A stretch of DNA of 64,000 nucleotides from JARRQJ01 sp963810615 (GTDB taxonomy: Bacteria > Pseudomonadota > Gammaproteobacteria > DRLM01). A program made the position numbers and the translations under genes. Below, in pieces: positions 27,580-36,061 of the stretch; positions within the stretch are counted from its first letter, which is position 1, and each line of letters begins with the position of its first letter. Below the pieces are notes generated by a model. It was not told the DNA's origin. It did no database searches and saw only the letters and a list, made by a program, of their open reading frames with translations. The stretch spans positions 124,001 through 188,000 of the forward strand of contig CAWEOA010000007.1 in assembly GCA_963810615.1 (NCBI GenBank). Reading direction: 5' to 3'.

Positions 27580-28176
27580 TCAGGGTTTCTTGGCTTGCTC
27601 CGCACGAATCGCAGTGGCGATGTCGCGGCTGATCTGTGCCAGCGCACGGCTGTGCGCGGCGGCGAGTGTGTCGAAACCCTTGCCCTGCACCGCTACACGC
27701 GCGAGGGTGTGGCCCGAATGGGCTTGTCCACCCAGCGACTTCCGCACAGTCCACAGCGCGTCGATGAGTGCCGACTCGCCCGGGATCGATTCGAATCGCT
27801 GGATATCGATGGTCACCCGATAGTCGGGATTAAAATTGGCGAACGGCGCCCTAGCCACCCGTGGCGTGCCGAGCAGCACCGCGAGATTTCCGGCGACGAC
27901 ACGCGCGATGTTGTCGTCCAACGGTCCAGCCCAGCGGTTGTATTCATCGATGTCGACCCGGTTGGGTGCGAGTTGAATGACGAATTGCGGACGGTCGACC
28001 GCGGCCGGGAGGGTGACCGGTCCGACCACAATGGTGGTGCCCGCGTCGGGTGCGCCTTCCGGGCTCGCCGTTAAGTCCAGAGTATAGAAGCGCGATGGGG
28101 TCGTGGCGCCGCATCCGGCCAATGTGAAAGTGACGAACGCAATTAATAGTATTCGTGCGACGCTGCTCGCCATCAT
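27580..28176 (-). CDS. pqiC: PqiC-type lipoprotein (transporter auxiliary subunit)
   Basis: This 198-residue protein has a lipobox, TLAGCGATTP (lipidated Cys at residue 22), followed by the family start SRFYTLDL and the DYRVTIDIQRFES motif. PqiC is an outer membrane lipoprotein that docks with the PqiB tube to allow lipid passage between membranes. Its ATG overlaps the pqiB stop (ATGA). It closes the four-gene Pqi operon on the minus strand. Confidence 0.9.
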   Translation of the reverse strand: MMASSVARILLIAFVTFTLAGCGATTPSRFYTLDLTASPEGAPDAGTTIVVGPVTLPAAVDRPQFVIQLAPNRVDIDEYNRWAGPLDDNIARVVAGNLAVLLGTPRVARAPFANFNPDYRVTIDIQRFESIPGESALIDALWTVRKSLGGQAHSGHTLARVAVQGKGFDTLAAAHSRALAQISRDIATAIRAEQAKKP

Positions 28177-29744
28177 TTTTCCTTCCGGTCCTTGCCGCGA
28201 ATAAGCGCTTCGGGATGTCTTTCCAGATAGTCTGTAAGGATGCGCAACGCCCGGGCAGTCCGCCTCATTTCCTGGAGCGTGCCCGACAGCTCCAACTCGA
28301 GTCCGGAGTTCGGTTCGATGAGCTTGTCGGCGTGATCGATGGTACGACGCGTACTCACAAGCGTCTTGTCTAATTCGGCGACGGCTTTTCTCAGGTCGCC
28401 GACGAGCTGTTCATATGGCAGCTTGTCGAGTTTTTTAATGATGCTGGCAATGCTGGTATCAATTCCCTGAAGATTGCCCGGCACGGTCGCCAGGCGCACC
28501 GGCGTCTGCGACCAGTCCACCTTGAACGGCGGGGCATCGGGGAAAAAGTCCATCGCCACGTACAACGCACCAGTCAGCAGATTGCCGGTTCGAAGCTGTG
28601 CACGGAGTCCGTGCGACACCAATCCATCGATTACTTGCCGGTGGTCGGCGGCGATCTCGCCGGCCCCGGCGCCGTGGCCATGAATATTGATCCCGAGCAT
28701 TTCCGGTTCCACGCTGATGGTCACCGGTATGGTGAAGTCGAAGGTATTTGCATCGAATTCCGCGTGAAATTCCTCGACCTGCCCGATCTGAATGCCCCGG
28801 AACTCCACCGGCGCGCCGGGCTCGAGCCCGCGGACCGAATGGTCAAAGACGAGCAGGTATGTCTGCGGATTCTTTGGGGGCGGCTTGTAAGCCTCGACGC
28901 GATTGTCGTACAGAGTGAATACCGTATCCGCTTCGGCCGGTAGCAGTGCGGCAGCCGTTGCAGGCGTCTCGAACGCGAGCCCGCCGATAAGCATAGAGAG
29001 TACCGATTGGGTCTGCACGCTTACGCCGGTCGTGGAAAGCGACACGTCGATGCCGCTGGCATGCCAGAATCGCGTTTCCGCTGTGACGAACTGATCGTAG
29101 GGCGAGTTCACGAACACCTTGATGGTCAAAGCCCGTCCGTCTTTGTTAAGCGTGTATGACACAACCTGCCCAACCTTCAGGCGCCGAAAATATACCGGCG
29201 TTCCGTAGTCGACCGATCCCAGGTCCTTGGTTCTCAGCACGAAAAAACGGCCGGGCACGTTGCCCGACACCACCGGCGGCTTAGGGAGAGCCACGAAATT
29301 ATGCCTCTTCTTCTGCGATTTGCCGATTTCCGTGCCGATGTAGGATCCGGAGATGAGCGTGCCCAGCCCCGTCACGCTGGCGCCCGAGACCCGCGGACTA
29401 ACCACCCAAAACTTGGTGTCCTCGACGAAAAAGTCCTCGGTCTTGGGGAGCATTTTGGCGGTGGCCATCACGTGATTGTGGTCGTCCGTAAACTGAATCG
29501 ATGTTAGGGTGCCGATGTCGAGGCCGTTGTAGTGGATCTTGGTCTTGCCGGCCTCGAGTCCCTCGGCCGATTTGAACATGATTGTGATAGTCGGCCCCTG
29601 ATTCATGATTGTCGTCACGGCGACCCAGGCGCCAATGAGCGCGGCCACGATCGGAATGATCCACACGAGAGAGAGTTGCGTCTTCTTTTTGCCGAACGTC
29701 CTCGACTCGGGAATTTGAGGAGATGATTCGTCGCGATCAGCCAT
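28173..29744 (-). CDS. pqiB: PqiB-type MCE protein
   Basis: The 523-residue protein has one N-terminal membrane helix (LSLVWIIPIVAALIGAWVAV, about residues 24-43). It is followed by three MCE (MlaD) domains starting near GPTITIMFKSAEGLEAGKTKIHYNGLDIG, GRFFVLRTKDLGSVDYGTPVYFRRLKVG and TYLLVFDHSVRGLEPGAPVEFRGIQIG. Three domains match PqiB rather than MlaD (one) or YebT (seven). A C-terminal coiled segment follows (about residues 440-515). It is expected to form a hexameric periplasmic tube for lipid transport. It overlaps the upstream PqiA-like gene by 8 nt. Confidence 0.93.
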   Translation of the reverse strand: MADRDESSPQIPESRTFGKKKTQLSLVWIIPIVAALIGAWVAVTTIMNQGPTITIMFKSAEGLEAGKTKIHYNGLDIGTLTSIQFTDDHNHVMATAKMLPKTEDFFVEDTKFWVVSPRVSGASVTGLGTLISGSYIGTEIGKSQKKRHNFVALPKPPVVSGNVPGRFFVLRTKDLGSVDYGTPVYFRRLKVGQVVSYTLNKDGRALTIKVFVNSPYDQFVTAETRFWHASGIDVSLSTTGVSVQTQSVLSMLIGGLAFETPATAAALLPAEADTVFTLYDNRVEAYKPPPKNPQTYLLVFDHSVRGLEPGAPVEFRGIQIGQVEEFHAEFDANTFDFTIPVTISVEPEMLGINIHGHGAGAGEIAADHRQVIDGLVSHGLRAQLRTGNLLTGALYVAMDFFPDAPPFKVDWSQTPVRLATVPGNLQGIDTSIASIIKKLDKLPYEQLVGDLRKAVAELDKTLVSTRRTIDHADKLIEPNSGLELELSGTLQEMRRTARALRILTDYLERHPEALIRGKDRKEK

Positions 29745-30378
29745 GTCGAATCCTGCCTGAGCTCGATGGATCCCAGATCAAGCGGGGATCGAATGATTCG
29801 GACGCAAACATGGTTAATACCACTACCGCAGCGAAGTAGACCAGGCCGGGGGCAGGCTCCACCGCCATGAGCGGCTGCAACTGAACGAGTGTCGCGGTGA
29901 ACGTGGCCACAAACACGTCGACCATAGACCATCGTCCGATGAACTTGACCATGCGGTAGAGCCGGACACGCTGTTCGTTGTTCTTGATCGAGTCCCGCTG
30001 CACGCTCACCAGAAGATAGGAAAGCGCCACAATCTTGCCGACCGGGATCATGATGCTGGCAATCAGCACAATGAGCGAGAGCGGCCAGCCGCTCGGCGAC
30101 CAAAGGAGCACGACGCCCTGCAGGATGGTGTTGGATTCGGAACCCTTGGCCGTGGTCGTAGTCAGCACCGGCAATACATTGGCTGGAATGTAACAGATCG
30201 CTGCGGCGATCAGAAAGGCCCAGGTCCGTTGCAGGCTATTCGGTTTGCGAAATGCGAGTCCCTCGTTACAGCGCGGGCAACGCCCTTCCTCCTGGCCGGG
30301 CGAGGGGCGCGAAAGCAGGCCGCAAGCCTCGCAACTTTGCAGATCCTGCTGCATTGCCGTCACAACGCCGTTACTCAT
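29737..30378 (-). CDS. pqiA: PqiA-like membrane protein (second copy in operon)
   Basis: This 213-residue protein has a zinc-ribbon start (CEACGLLSRP, then CPRCNEGL) and four hydrophobic segments, including TWAFLIAAAICYIPANVLPVL, the hallmark of the PqiA domain. E. coli PqiA carries two such domains in one polypeptide; here they are two genes. The start ATG 30376-30378 overlaps the stop of the upstream copy (ATGA). The longer frame to 30453 was rejected. It acts in the inner membrane, probably loading lipid to PqiB. Confidence 0.88.
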   Translation of the reverse strand: MSNGVVTAMQQDLQSCEACGLLSRPSPGQEEGRCPRCNEGLAFRKPNSLQRTWAFLIAAAICYIPANVLPVLTTTTAKGSESNTILQGVVLLWSPSGWPLSLIVLIASIMIPVGKIVALSYLLVSVQRDSIKNNEQRVRLYRMVKFIGRWSMVDVFVATFTATLVQLQPLMAVEPAPGLVYFAAVVVLTMFASESFDPRLIWDPSSSGRIRHG

Positions 30379-31049
30379 GACATCTCCTCGCCGATCTGGC
30401 TGGCTTCTCTCCTGTGGCGCGCGGCGGTCTCGGCCCACGCGACCCGCGCCCACACCTCGCGCGGATCAAAGCTGGCCTCGGTCGCCGCGATGAGGAAGAT
30501 CAGCGCTCCCAGCACGAACAGCGCCACACCCGGGATCACGCGCGCGTCTTCCGCGATCTTAATCAGGGCCACCAGCACGCCTAGGATCATCACTTCGATC
30601 ATACTCCAGGTACTGAGCCTGGAATAATAACGCAGGAGTATCCCAACCCAGCACGATGGCCGCTCACGGTACGCACCGATCAGGATCGCCAGCATGAATC
30701 CGATCTGGAGCCCGGGTGCAAGCACGGCGGTAAAGAACACCAGAACCGCAACGCTCTGCCAACCCGTGGTCCAAAGATGCGCAGCGCCGCCGAACACCGT
30801 GGTATAGGTCTCGTTCCCGACCGCCGTCAGCCCGAGCATGGGGATGGTATTGGCAACGATGTAGAACAGTGCGGCCGCAATCGTAAGAGCGAGCGGCCGG
30901 TCTAGCGAATGCCCGTGACGGCGCCACAACTCTTCGTTGCAGCGCGGGCAACGCGCCGACTCGCCCGCCGCAAGAGCGGGGAGGCGTTGCAGCAGGTCGC
31001 AGTGCGGACAGCCGATGAGTGAAGCGTCGGGGAACGTTTGATTGTACAT
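30375..31049 (-). CDS. pqiA: PqiA-like membrane protein (first copy in operon)
   Basis: This 224-residue PqiA domain protein has a zinc ribbon (GCPHCDLLQRLP, then CPRCNEEL) and four predicted membrane segments, with LALTIAAALFYIVANTIPMLGL as the first. It is the first gene of the Pqi operon and is followed by a 4-nt overlap. With the next gene it makes up the equivalent of one two-domain E. coli PqiA. The start codon lies at 31047-31049. No promoter could be named with confidence in the 690-nt upstream gap. Confidence 0.88.
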   Translation of the reverse strand: MYNQTFPDASLIGCPHCDLLQRLPALAAGESARCPRCNEELWRRHGHSLDRPLALTIAAALFYIVANTIPMLGLTAVGNETYTTVFGGAAHLWTTGWQSVAVLVFFTAVLAPGLQIGFMLAILIGAYRERPSCWVGILLRYYSRLSTWSMIEVMILGVLVALIKIAEDARVIPGVALFVLGALIFLIAATEASFDPREVWARVAWAETAARHRREASQIGEEMS

Positions 31050-31741
31050 GTCGTCACCTACTCATCGCCACAGAAACGCCACGCATGATCGTGATTTAAG
31101 GACGGCATACTTGAAAACCTCATTCACCTGTATTCCTTTCAAGATCCTTTCCCGGAACTGTATTAAATACGCGAGGTATAGGCCCGTTCCTAGCGTGTTA
31201 TAAGTATAGGAAGAATAACGCTCTTGCTTCCACCTTTACGGATAGTTCACAGGGGGAGGGCAGTCTATCCTCATCATCTGGTATTGCGCTTTATCGAACC
31301 ACTCTCCCGTCAATCTGTCACATGCGCTTCCCGGTCATTATCAACGCGAAATGCCATGCAATATCTACTGTAGTATCCTCAGGATCGATTGCGCCAGTTC
31401 GCGGTGTCCTTCGCCTACTTCCGCCCTCGGCCAACTCCTGCCTACCGGGGCATGATTGCTAGTGTCCGGTTAGGGATAGGGGAGACCTGAGCCAATAACT
31501 ATCATTCAATTATGTGGGATGGAGGCGGTTGGTACAGAGCCGGGTAAGATCATGGCAAGCGACAGACAGTCATGTCCTGAGAATATTGGCTAAATGCCAA
31601 CAACGTCATGACAACCCTTTCCATCTAAATGTTGAGCTTTTTACTCGATTACCCGCAAGTTGCGGGAAAGAAAAGAAACGTCTGGAGGATCATGACGAAT
31701 TCTGCCAGTATAATAGCGGGAGGGAGCTTGCCTGATATCAA
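31050..31741. other. Intergenic region between Pqi operon and glgC
   Basis: This divergent region contains no supported gene. A TATAAT box at 31709-31714 lies 28 nt before the glgC start, but no good -35 is spaced correctly from it. An ORF at 31514-31735 shows no recognisable content. Confidence 0.5.
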
Positions 31742-33007
31742 ATGAAAACGGAACGTTTTGTAAGTCAACTCACGAATGATACGCTGGCATTGATTTTGGC
31801 TGGTGGGCGTGGTTCTCGACTAAAGCATCTGACTTTATGGCGGGTGAAACCTGCGGTACAGTTCGGCGGTAAATTCCGCATTATCGATTTTCCCCTATCC
31901 AATTGTCTGAATTCCGGCATTCGTCGCATTGCGGTTTTAACTCAGTACAAATCGCATTCGCTCATTCGCCACATCCAGCAAGGTTGGGGCTTCTTGCGTG
32001 CCGAACTGGGAGAGTTCGTGGAGCTGGTTCCTGCGCAGCAGCGCGTTGAGACCTCATGGTATACGGGTACCGCCGACGCAGTGTTCCAGAATTTGGACAT
32101 CATCCGCGGCCATAAGCCGGAGCACGTCCTGATTCTGGCGGGGGATCATATATACAAGATGGACTATGGCCCCATGCTCGCCTATCACGCGGCCAAGGGC
32201 GCGGACCTCACCATCGGCGCTATCGAGGTACCGGTGGAGCAGGCCAAGGCTTTTGGGGTCATGAATGTCAATGAAGACTGGCAGGTAACCGGCTTCGCGG
32301 AAAAGCCCGATAATCCTCAGCCGGTGCCGGGGCGCGACGGCACGGCCCTGGTGTCCATGGGCATTTACATCTTCAATGCATCGTTTTTGCACGAGCAGCT
32401 GATCCGCGACTCCGACACTTCGACTTCCACACATGACTTCGGTAAGGACATTATTCCACGCATCATCGACAAGCACCGGGCAATGGCTTACGCCTTTCGC
32501 GATGACAATGGCGAGCAGGCCTATTGGCGGGACGTGGGTACGGTAGATGCCTTCTGGCTAGCGAATATGGAATTAGTGGGCGTGAGTCCGGAATTGGATC
32601 TCTATGACCAGACTTGGCCGATCTGGACCTATCAGGCGCAATTACCGCCGGCCAAGTTCGTATTCGACGACGAAGACCGCCGCGGCATGGCGGTAGACTC
32701 CCTGATATCGGGCGGATGTATCATCTCCGGGGCCGAGGTACGGCACTCCCTTCTGTTCTCGAATGTAGTGGTTAACCAGGGTTCGTCGCTTCAGGATTGC
32801 GTGGTCTTACCCGATGTGGAGATCGGTCAGAATTGCCGTTTGCGCAAAGTGGTGTTAGATAGATACTGCCGCATTCCCGATGGTATGGTCATCGGCGAGA
32901 ATCCTCAGGAAGACGCCGAGCGATTTTACGTATCGCCCGAAGGGGTGGTGTTAGTGATTCCGGAAATGCTGGGTAATAAGACATTTTGTGCGGTAAAAGA
33001 CATATAA
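31742..33007 (+). CDS. glgC: Glucose-1-phosphate adenylyltransferase
   Basis: The 421-residue protein has the ADP-glucose pyrophosphorylase signature LALILAGGRGSRLKHLT, the segment KPAVQFGGKFRIIDFPLSNC, the catalytic-Asp strand LILAGDHIYKMDY, and the sugar-binding GFAEKP. A left-handed beta-helix C-terminus follows with GGCIISGAEV. It converts glucose-1-phosphate and ATP to ADP-glucose and pyrophosphate. No glycogen synthase or branching enzyme is nearby, but a sucrose-phosphate-synthase-like gene lies 3.7 kb downstream. A probable terminator follows at 33280. Confidence 0.95.
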   Translation: MKTERFVSQLTNDTLALILAGGRGSRLKHLTLWRVKPAVQFGGKFRIIDFPLSNCLNSGIRRIAVLTQYKSHSLIRHIQQGWGFLRAELGEFVELVPAQQRVETSWYTGTADAVFQNLDIIRGHKPEHVLILAGDHIYKMDYGPMLAYHAAKGADLTIGAIEVPVEQAKAFGVMNVNEDWQVTGFAEKPDNPQPVPGRDGTALVSMGIYIFNASFLHEQLIRDSDTSTSTHDFGKDIIPRIIDKHRAMAYAFRDDNGEQAYWRDVGTVDAFWLANMELVGVSPELDLYDQTWPIWTYQAQLPPAKFVFDDEDRRGMAVDSLISGGCIISGAEVRHSLLFSNVVVNQGSSLQDCVVLPDVEIGQNCRLRKVVLDRYCRIPDGMVIGENPQEDAERFYVSPEGVVLVIPEMLGNKTFCAVKDI

Positions 33008-33279
33008 ATTTGCCATTGTCATGGCAAATGCACTGCCGCCGCATAGCAGACATTGATCTGAAAGCTGTGGGGCGCAAATAAAATGCAATGCAGTTTTCAC
33101 CCGAACAAGCGAGTTGCTAGGTCTGTTAAAGCCGACTAATGATCACATCTTCTATTTCCCCCGGGGCCTTACCTGAAGAAGTTTCAGAGAATAACGCTTG
33201 ATTGTACAGCATACATTCAGGTTTCCCGATTAAACTAGATTCACTGCGCGCGAGCCTAAGTATTTCTCATGCGAGGTAG

Positions 33280-33330
33280 CCCCGGCAGTGCGCTAACCTC
33301 CTTAATCGAGTGCTGTCGGGGTATCTTATT
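33280..33330 (+). terminator. Probable terminator after glgC
   Basis: CCCCGGCAGTGC and GTGCTGTCGGGG form a 12-bp RNA stem with three G-U pairs around an 18-nt loop, followed by TATCTTATT. Confidence 0.55.
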
Positions 33331-33360
33331 GATTTGGAGTTGTTGGCTTCTACAATAAAT

Positions 33361-33384
33361 AAAGGCGGCCCTTAGGCCGCCTTT
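33361..33384 (-). terminator. Rho-independent terminator of the cytochrome c gene
   Basis: AAAGGCGGCC and GGCCGCCTTT are perfect 10-bp arms with a 4-nt loop. On the minus strand the hairpin follows the cytochrome stop by about 25 nt and is followed by ATTTATTG. The symmetry means it may work in both directions. Confidence 0.75.
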
Positions 33385-33408
33385 AACAATTACAATTTCC
33401 AATCAAGA

Positions 33409-33756
33409 TTATATCTTGCCAGCCTTAACTGCTGCAAAAATTGCTTTTGCAGCTTCATCTTCATGGCCCTTGATCAGGTTGTTGAACTGCGGTGTCATAA
33501 GCATTGCTTTAGACTTCCATTTTCCAGGGTTAGAGTTGAGTACTTTGCGATCTTCGACTTTAAAACCGGACTTAAAAACCTTTGCAAGGGCTTCCGCACT
33601 GCCATATTCCTTAACATCATCTTTCCATGCGGGTCCTACAACATCATGATCAATCGCATGGCAAGCCTTGCACGGTGCAGTTGAGAAGGCGCTCGCCGTT
33701 GCAGATACAGCGATCAATCCAGCGGCGGCCATTAAAAGCGTTATTGATTTTTTCAC
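33409..33756 (-). CDS. Small class I cytochrome c
   Basis: This 115-residue protein has a Sec signal (about residues 1-23, cleavage after ASA) and one heme-attachment motif CKACH (C29, C32, H33). The following segment is AIDHDVVGPAWKDDV, and a methionine in AMLMTPQF near residue 89 is the likely sixth ligand. The mature size of about 10 kDa fits a periplasmic electron carrier related to cytochrome c-551/552. Partners are not in the window. It has its own terminator. Confidence 0.92.
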   Translation of the reverse strand: MKKSITLLMAAAGLIAVSATASAFSTAPCKACHAIDHDVVGPAWKDDVKEYGSAEALAKVFKSGFKVEDRKVLNSNPGKWKSKAMLMTPQFNNLIKGHEDEAAKAIFAAVKAGKI

Positions 33757-33875
33757 CCTTTAATTCTCCTTTATAAATAATTAATTATTAAAATTGGTAA
33801 TAAAACATTTAAATACACGGCGTGCAATGTACATATATTTTTCCTGCCACCGACATAACACTTACCATGCCGTAC

Positions 33876-33954
33876 CTGAATGAAAGCTGAATGACAAACA
33901 GTGCGATGACTGAATGATACTTCATTTTTCGGCCACTTACAGCCACTCATTCAG
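33876..33954. repeat. CTGAATGA octamer cluster
   Basis: CTGAATGA occurs directly at 33876, 33887 and 33910, and inverted (TCATTCAG) at 33947, all within 79 bp upstream of the cytochrome gene. It could be a regulator binding cluster. Confidence 0.6.
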
Positions 33955-34021
33955 CCTAGATTCAGTAGACCTAGATTAGTCTAGCACAGCCGCTAACATG
34001 CTTTCAGTCTCGGCGGTTACT

Positions 34022-34077
34022 ATGGTCATTCCCCGATAAGCGCTTCCTACGTGCTTATCGGGGCTCTTTATGACCAT
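34022..34077. repeat. Long bipartite inverted repeat
   Basis: ATGGTCAT (34022-34029) pairs with ATGACCAT (34070-34077), and inside it CCCCGATAAGC (34031-34041) pairs with GCTTATCGGGG (34053-34063). RNA from either strand would fold into a long hairpin with an 11-nt loop. No clear U-run follows, so a terminator role is only possible. Confidence 0.65.
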
Positions 34078-34246
34078 CTAACGAATCAGAGACACCACTT
34101 CTAGCCGTACATCTGGTTGGTGCACGGTTGGTCGTATCTGATTATGTCTCTATATCAGTTTGGGCCACATGCGATCTCGGTATTCGTCTGCTCTGAAGTA
34201 CGGTTCACTCGTGAACTGTACGCCGACACCAAGGGCAGAAATGGGT

Positions 34247-34417
34247 CCAGGCTGTGTGAAAACTCAAAGGCAAGATTATTTGTGGGAATATTTATTCTGA
34301 TATTTCGTTGTCTAAATCATATCGTGGTGTGACTTTTTCAACTGGCCACATTTTTTATTATCATGTGGTGAATTTCTTGGCCGCGAGAGAAAATATTGGA
34401 GTTTTCACCCGGCCTGG
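34247..34417. mobile_element. MITE-like element with 19-bp terminal inverted repeats
   Basis: The left end CCAGGCTGTGTGAAAACTC and the right end (CCAGGCCGGGTGAAAACTC on the minus strand) match at 17 of 19 positions and enclose 133 bp with no ORF. The sequence GGCTGTGTGAAAACTC resembles insertion-sequence termini that I recall from IS5/IS1182-type elements, but no transposase is present. It is probably a non-autonomous or decayed element. Confidence 0.6.
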
Positions 34418-34474
34418 GTCGAAACCGGGAATGCATACTGCCGGCCATTTACGGACAAAAGCAGGCATTTATGC

Positions 34475-35152
34475 TCAGTCACCATGTAGATCACGGCCTG
34501 TTTTCGCCATAGCGTCCTCACTAAGTCGGCCTTCGCTAGCAGCGATAAGGGTAGCAAGCATTTCTTTGGTCTCATTTCGACTATTGATATGTGGAAAATC
34601 TATATCGGGAACTGGCGCATTAAGAAATTCACACAGGGGCTCCCAGCCATCACTAACATGATAGACAAGAAGCCTTTCCTCAGGGATGGAATCTATGATT
34701 TCCGCCGAACGATTTGTGAAAAAATTAATCATAAATTCCCTATCCTGCATTCGATTATCCATTACATCCCAAATAGTTTTCTGTATCATTTCTCCGAATG
34801 GTGATTTTTTTACGAAATCTGCGAATTCAACAGAATGAATGGTCTCGTTAGTTGAATCAAACCACTTGCTAGGACTACGGGTTGTCAGGATAACTTTTGC
34901 ATCCGGATAAAAGGCTGACAGATCTTTCCAATAATTGCATCCGGGGTTGTCAACAGTAGCAGAATATCCGTTGAATATTTTGTCCCAATCAGCATTTCCC
35001 TCAGCTACATTGATCCAGTCTTTAGTATATTCAGGATTCTTTAGAACTTCGCTCATGTGATAGCAAGGACTAATATTCAGCACTTCTAGAGCGACCTTCA
35101 ATGAAGCGGTTCCGGTTCGACCCATACCAGCCCCAATTATTTTTAACGCCAT
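34475..35152 (-). CDS. Sulfotransferase family protein
   Basis: This 225-residue protein has a P-loop-like PAPS-binding start (IIGAGMGRTGTASLKVALE, residues 5-23) and the later TTRSPSKWFDSTNETIHS segment, as in the sulfotransferase family whose members act on unidentified metabolites. It is more AT-rich than its neighbours, which suggests recent acquisition. It stands alone between the MITE-like element and the recombinase. The natural acceptor is unknown. Confidence 0.85.
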   Translation of the reverse strand: MALKIIGAGMGRTGTASLKVALEVLNISPCYHMSEVLKNPEYTKDWINVAEGNADWDKIFNGYSATVDNPGCNYWKDLSAFYPDAKVILTTRSPSKWFDSTNETIHSVEFADFVKKSPFGEMIQKTIWDVMDNRMQDREFMINFFTNRSAEIIDSIPEERLLVYHVSDGWEPLCEFLNAPVPDIDFPHINSRNETKEMLATLIAASEGRLSEDAMAKTGRDLHGD

Positions 35153-35425
35153 GAATTATTCACCTATAATTGAATTGTTATTTTGGCAAGAAGTTTGACT
35201 AACGAGCCAGGTTTTTAGCCTTCTCAATAGCACTATTTCCCTGAATAGATACTGAACGCCAGTGTTTTCTTGAGTTTGATGAGACCGTCTCTTCGGTCAG
35301 TTTAAAGAAGTAAACTGTAACTAGATCCAATTGTCATGATGTGAATGCCTGCTTGGGTCGGCAAGCGCCCCATGCTGCGATCAACCAAACTTGTGTTTCC
35401 CTAGTCAGAACGGAGGAAACACACC

Positions 35426-36061
35426 ATGTACTACAATCAGGACAATGCAACCATCACCGCCCACCCCATCACTTGGAATAAAAATCGGCTGATCGGACCG
35501 AAGCCTCCATTGAAGCTTCGCGAGATCTGGCTGATCCGAATCCGACTGCAAATGGCCAAGCACACCAGAGACCTTGCCCTTTTCGACCTGGCGATCGACA
35601 GCAAGCTTCGGGGCTGCGATATCGTCAAGATTCAAGTGCGGGATGTGACACACAGCGGAAAGGCGGTGTCCAGGACGACTGTCATGCAGCAGAAGACCGA
35701 TCAACTGGTGAAATTTGAGTCGACCGACCAGACGCGAGAGGCCGTTGAGGCATGGATTGCTAAAGCGCAGCTCACTTCGAGTCAGTTCCTTTTCCCTAGC
35801 CGGCTAAGGGAGTCTCCACATATTTCTACGCGGCAATACGCTCGTATTGTGAAAAAGTGGCTGGCTCTCGCTGGTCTGGATCCTGGGGAGGATGGAACAC
35901 ACACCCTCCGTCACACAAAGGCAACGCTGATCTATCGGCGAACAAAGAATCTCCGAGCTGTTCAACTTCTGCTTGGGCACACGAAGCTTGAAAGCACGGT
36001 CAGTTATCTTGGGATAGAGGTTGACGACGCCCTAGAAATTCCTGAGCAGACTGAAGTTTAA
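35426..36061 (+). CDS. Solitary tyrosine recombinase/integrase
   Basis: This short 211-residue protein is essentially a complete catalytic core. R62 lies in DSKLRGCDI, a lysine in the beta-hairpin (QQKTDQLVKFE), HTLRHTKA supplies HxxR, LLGHTKLES supplies the second His, and the nucleophile is the Tyr in STVSYLGIEV. There is only a very short N-terminal arm (about 35 residues). GGAGG lies 9 nt before the ATG. It is not next to a tRNA gene or an obvious cargo. Such solo integrases are scattered through proteobacterial genomes. Confidence 0.9.
   Translation: MYYNQDNATITAHPITWNKNRLIGPKPPLKLREIWLIRIRLQMAKHTRDLALFDLAIDSKLRGCDIVKIQVRDVTHSGKAVSRTTVMQQKTDQLVKFESTDQTREAVEAWIAKAQLTSSQFLFPSRLRESPHISTRQYARIVKKWLALAGLDPGEDGTHTLRHTKATLIYRRTKNLRAVQLLLGHTKLESTVSYLGIEVDDALEIPEQTEV

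Larger units (their letters stand above)
33008..33408. other. Intergenic region with two hairpins
   Basis: The convergent region between glgC and the cytochrome gene has only the two terminator-like hairpins (33280-33330 and 33361-33384). No gene is seen. Confidence 0.6.
33757..34474. other. Intergenic region rich in repeats
   Basis: No gene was found. The stretch contains octamer repeats (33876-33954), a long inverted repeat (34022-34077) and a MITE-like element (34247-34417), all described separately. A 71-codon ORF at 34117 has no support. Confidence 0.6.
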
